This document shows, piece after piece, positions 61,440 to 64,000 of a stretch of 64,000 nt of DNA. How positions within the stretch are numbered: the first letter of the stretch is position 1; the number at the start of each line of letters is the position of its first letter. Where the stretch lies: assembly GCF_001592105.1 (NCBI RefSeq), contig NZ_BCWE01000004.1, positions 208,731 through 272,730 on the forward strand. The letters are read 5' to 3'. The notes under the pieces are model-generated. The model had not been told where the DNA came from. It saw only the letters and a list, made by a program, of their open reading frames with translations, and did no database searches. This stretch comes from Desulfolucanica intricata (lineage in GTDB: Bacteria; Bacillota; Desulfotomaculia; Desulfotomaculales; Desulfofarciminaceae). The translations under genes were made by a program, and so were the position numbers.

Positions 61440-63335
61440 GTGGATTTTTTAAAACGTTTGGAAGAATACCGGGCTAATGAGAATAAGTTATACTGGCAAG
61501 GTACTTTTCAGGATTACCTGGAATTGGTTAAGAAAGAACCCTCAATCACTCAATTGTCTCACGCCCGAATTTATGAAATGATTAAATCGGCCGGAATAGA
61601 AGAAGTTGATGGTGTAAAAAAATTTAAATTTTTTAGCAAAGAAATATTCGGGTTGGATAAAACATTGGAAAAACTGGTGGAAGAGTATTTTCACCCGGCA
61701 GCCCGTAGAATGGATGTACGTAAACGTATCTTATTGTTGATGGGACCGGTCAGTGGTGGTAAATCAACCTTAGTCGCGATGTTAAAGCGAGGTTTGGAGA
61801 AATTTAGCCGTGAGGATGCAGGTGCTATTTACGGAATCAAGGGCTGTCCGATGCATGAAGAACCATTGCACCTCGTACCAAGAGAATTGCGGGAAGAATT
61901 TGAAAAAGAGTATAATGTGTATATTGAAGGAGAACTTTGTCCTTCTTGTCGGATGATGCTGGAAACCGAGTATGATGGAAAGATAGAAAATGTGCAGGTA
62001 GAAAGAGTAATATTATCTGAAGATGAAAGAGTTGGTATCGGAACATTTACCCCTTCTGATCCGAAATCGCAGGATATCGCGGACCTTACCGGTAGTGTTG
62101 ACTTTTCTACCATTGCTGAATATGGTTCGGAGTCAGACCCGCGGGCCTACCGTTTTGACGGTGAGTTGAATATTGCAAACCGGGGTATTATGGAATTTCA
62201 GGAGATGTTGAAATGTGATGAAAAGTTTTTATGGAACTTGCTATCACTATCTCAGGAGGGAAATTTTAAGGCCGGCCGGTATGCCTTAATTTACGCTGAT
62301 GAAATGATTGTAGCTCACACTAACGAGTCTGAATATAAATCTTTTATCAGTAATAAAAAGAATGAGGCACTACAATCCCGGATAATTGTAATAAAGGTAC
62401 CTTATAACTTGAAAGTAAGTGAAGAAATTAAAATCTATGAGAAGTTGATTAAACAGAGTGACATGGAAGATATCCACATTGCCCCCCATGCTTTAAGAGT
62501 AGCCAGTATTTTTTCGGTGCTTTCCAGATTGAAAGAATCTAAGAAGCAGGGTATGGATGTGGTTAAGAAAATGAAGTTGTACGACGGGGAAGACGTTGAG
62601 GGATTTAAGCAAAAAGATTTACACGAACTCCAGATAGAGGCTATTGACGAGGGGATGAGCGGGGTGGATCCTCGTTATGTTATCAACCGTTTATCTTCAG
62701 CCCTCATTCGCAGTGAGACCCGTTGCATCAATCCCTTAGACGTATTGCGGGCATTAAAAGACGGTCTGGATCAACATCCCTCTATTACCAAAGAGGAACG
62801 GGACCGCCTGTTAAATTTTATATCGATAGCGCGTAAGGAATTTGATGAAATAGCCAAAAAAGAGGTTCAGAAAGCCTTTGTTTACTCTTATGAGGAATCA
62901 GCTAAAGTTCTTTTTGAAAACTATTTGGATAATGTAGAAGCTTACTGTAATGGGGTAAAATTAACAGACCCGATTACTGATGAAGAAATGGATCCCGATG
63001 AAAAATTAATGCGCTCCATTGAAGAGCAAATTGGGGTATCGGATAATGTTAAAAAAGCATTCCGGGAAGAAATATTAATAAGATTATCTTCGTATGCACG
63101 TAAGGGTAAACGTTTTGAGTATAATTGTCATGAGCGTTTGCGAGAGGCTATTGAGAAGAAGTTGTTTGCAGATTTAAAAGATGTGGTTAAAATCACAACC
63201 TCTACCAAAACACCTGATGCGGAGCAGTTAAAGCGGATTAACGAGGTCAGTGCCAGATTGGTTAATGAACACGGTTATTGTCCAATTTGCGCCAATGAGC
63301 TTTTAAAATATGTCGGAAGCTTATTGAACCGGTAG
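61440..63335 (+). CDS. prkA: PrkA serine protein kinase / AAA+ sporulation protein
   Basis: About 631 residues. PrkA-type AAA+ Walker A MGPVSGGKSTLVAML near residue 98, GIKGCPMHEEPLHLVP near residue 135, ELCPSCRMMLETEYDG near 160, then a C-terminal kinase-like region with SYARKGKRFEYNCHERLREA near 560. PrkA is made in the mother cell under SigE in Bacillus and affects SigK-stage expression; a Lon-like protease activity has been reported too. AAAGGAGTGA at 61425 supports GTG 61440 over ATG 61422. yhbH follows after 12 bases. Confidence 0.95.
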   Translation: MDFLKRLEEYRANENKLYWQGTFQDYLELVKKEPSITQLSHARIYEMIKSAGIEEVDGVKKFKFFSKEIFGLDKTLEKLVEEYFHPAARRMDVRKRILLLMGPVSGGKSTLVAMLKRGLEKFSREDAGAIYGIKGCPMHEEPLHLVPRELREEFEKEYNVYIEGELCPSCRMMLETEYDGKIENVQVERVILSEDERVGIGTFTPSDPKSQDIADLTGSVDFSTIAEYGSESDPRAYRFDGELNIANRGIMEFQEMLKCDEKFLWNLLSLSQEGNFKAGRYALIYADEMIVAHTNESEYKSFISNKKNEALQSRIIVIKVPYNLKVSEEIKIYEKLIKQSDMEDIHIAPHALRVASIFSVLSRLKESKKQGMDVVKKMKLYDGEDVEGFKQKDLHELQIEAIDEGMSGVDPRYVINRLSSALIRSETRCINPLDVLRALKDGLDQHPSITKEERDRLLNFISIARKEFDEIAKKEVQKAFVYSYEESAKVLFENYLDNVEAYCNGVKLTDPITDEEMDPDEKLMRSIEEQIGVSDNVKKAFREEILIRLSSYARKGKRFEYNCHERLREAIEKKLFADLKDVVKITTSTKTPDAEQLKRINEVSARLVNEHGYCPICANELLKYVGSLLNR

Positions 63336-63347
63336 GAGGTATGCGCT

Positions 63348-64000
63348 GTGTCCGGAACAAAGTATACGGTTTCACGTGACGATTGGTCTTTGCATCGTAA
63401 AGGGGAAATTGACCGGCAGCGCCACCGGGAAAAAGTGCGTGAAGCAATTAAGAAAAACCTTGCAGATATAGTCAGTGAGGAAAGCATTATCATGTCCGAT
63501 GGGCAGAATATTGTCAAGGTACCGATTCGTTCTTTGGAGGAGTATCATTTTAGATATAATTATAAGAAGCAAAAACATGGTGGACAGGGTAATGGGAAGA
63601 GCAAAGTGGGCGATGTATTGGGGACTGATCCTTATACTTCCGGGCCGGGAAAAGGAAAGGGTGCCGGTGAGGAACCGGGGGTAGATTATTATGAAGCAGA
63701 TATTACCATAGATGAATTAGCGCAATTAATATTTGAAGACCTGGGGCTGCCGAATTTAGATCCCAAGAAGAAGCCTGAACTTTCATCTGATAGTGTAGAG
63801 TTTAAGGATATTCGCAAAAAAGGTCTTTCCGGTAATATTGACCGTAAAAAGACCTTATATGAAGCTTTAAAACGTAATGCTTTAAAAGGTAAGCCGGGTC
63901 TACATTCCATAACTCCGGATGACTTACGCTACAAGACTTGGGATTTAACTGTGAAATACGAGTCCAGTGCCGTAGTTTTGGCTATGATGGATACCAGTGG
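63348..64000 (+). CDS. yhbH: YhbH sporulation protein (DUF444), 5' part
   Basis: The first 217 residues are present and the frame runs off the window. It starts SGTKYTVSRDDWSLHRKGE, then DRQRHREKVREAIKKNLADI, and reaches VVLAMMDTSG, the start of the von Willebrand A-like MIDAS region (DxSxS). These fit YhbH, encoded with prkA in Bacillus and SigE-dependent. GTG at 63348 follows TAGGAGGT by seven bases. Function in sporulation is genetic knowledge from Bacillus; the biochemistry is unknown. Confidence 0.93.
   Translation, partial: MSGTKYTVSRDDWSLHRKGEIDRQRHREKVREAIKKNLADIVSEESIIMSDGQNIVKVPIRSLEEYHFRYNYKKQKHGGQGNGKSKVGDVLGTDPYTSGPGKGKGAGEEPGVDYYEADITIDELAQLIFEDLGLPNLDPKKKPELSSDSVEFKDIRKKGLSGNIDRKKTLYEALKRNALKGKPGLHSITPDDLRYKTWDLTVKYESSAVVLAMMDTS

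Overview
The window reads as the chromosome of a low-GC, endospore-forming member of the Clostridia, most like the Desulfotomaculum/Desulfofarcimen group (Peptococcaceae). The grounds are the sporulation genes (three CotE-family and three CotS-family coat genes, CgeB, a BofC-like protein, a SpoIID-domain protein, a YteA-type zinc-finger protein, PrkA-YhbH, SigI-RsgI), the Gram-positive cell-wall genes murT-gatD, strong AGGAGG ribosome binding sites, and very frequent TTG and GTG starts. The species assignment is inference. I saw no rRNA, tRNA, CRISPR array, insertion sequence or prophage.

Layout. (1) 0.1-4.1 kb: a CotE-family gene diverges from two CotS-like kinase-fold genes and a CotSA-like glycosyltransferase. 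(2) 4.3-14.6 kb: a CapA-like protein, pstC-pstA without pstS or pstB, a STAS protein, a DUF2889 protein, a Crp/Fnr regulator, a methyltransferase, an N-formylglutamate amidohydrolase-like protein, FtsK/SpoIIIE, and a 58-residue ribbon-helix-helix gene. (3) 14.8-30.6 kb: a conserved housekeeping block of nadE, yebC, a bofC-like gene, an EcsC-like gene, an Asp23 gene, ruvCAB, queH, a SpoIID-domain gene, queA, tgt, yajC, an HD-domain gene, secD, secF, a DUF5665 gene and a yteA-like gene. This covers Holliday junction processing, queuosine synthesis and Sec export. (4) 30.7-36.3 kb: a cation efflux protein, sigI-rsgI, and a DrrAB-type ABC exporter.

(5) 36.3-49.3 kb is the most unusual part and looks like a spore-surface island. 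It holds two more CotE genes and a CotS gene, small beta-sandwich-like proteins, a seven-gene glycan operon on the minus strand (Gfo/Idh oxidoreductase, FemAB/GNAT-type transferase, CgeB-like glycosyltransferase, an LpxC-type deacetylase, DegT aminotransferase, WbqC-like protein, ATP-grasp ligase), and seven small Sm-like beta-barrel proteins arranged on two divergent arms. Promoter-like sequences of the form [CA]ACA, 16 bases, [CA]ATAnnnTA, close to the SigK consensus, lie before five of these transcription units, with near-matches before two others. My inference is that the island makes and assembles a decorated outer spore layer late in the mother cell. An LpxC homologue in an apparently LPS-free organism is the most striking single gene.

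(6) 49.4-64 kb: an NCS2 nucleobase permease, a YkgJ-type cysteine-cluster protein, a hotdog thioesterase, a free-standing CBM25 protein, a DUF3842 protein, a Co/Ni ECF transporter (cbiM, cbiN-like, cbiQ, cbiO and a DUF4198-like gene) with hairpin leaders, an MBL-fold hydrolase, murT-gatD, an Mrp/NBP35 ATPase, a 47-residue gene, prkA, and the 5' part of yhbH, which runs off the end.

Start codons were chosen by ribosome binding site spacing, so several genes begin inside the longest open frame. Family assignments rest on motifs read by eye; no search was run.
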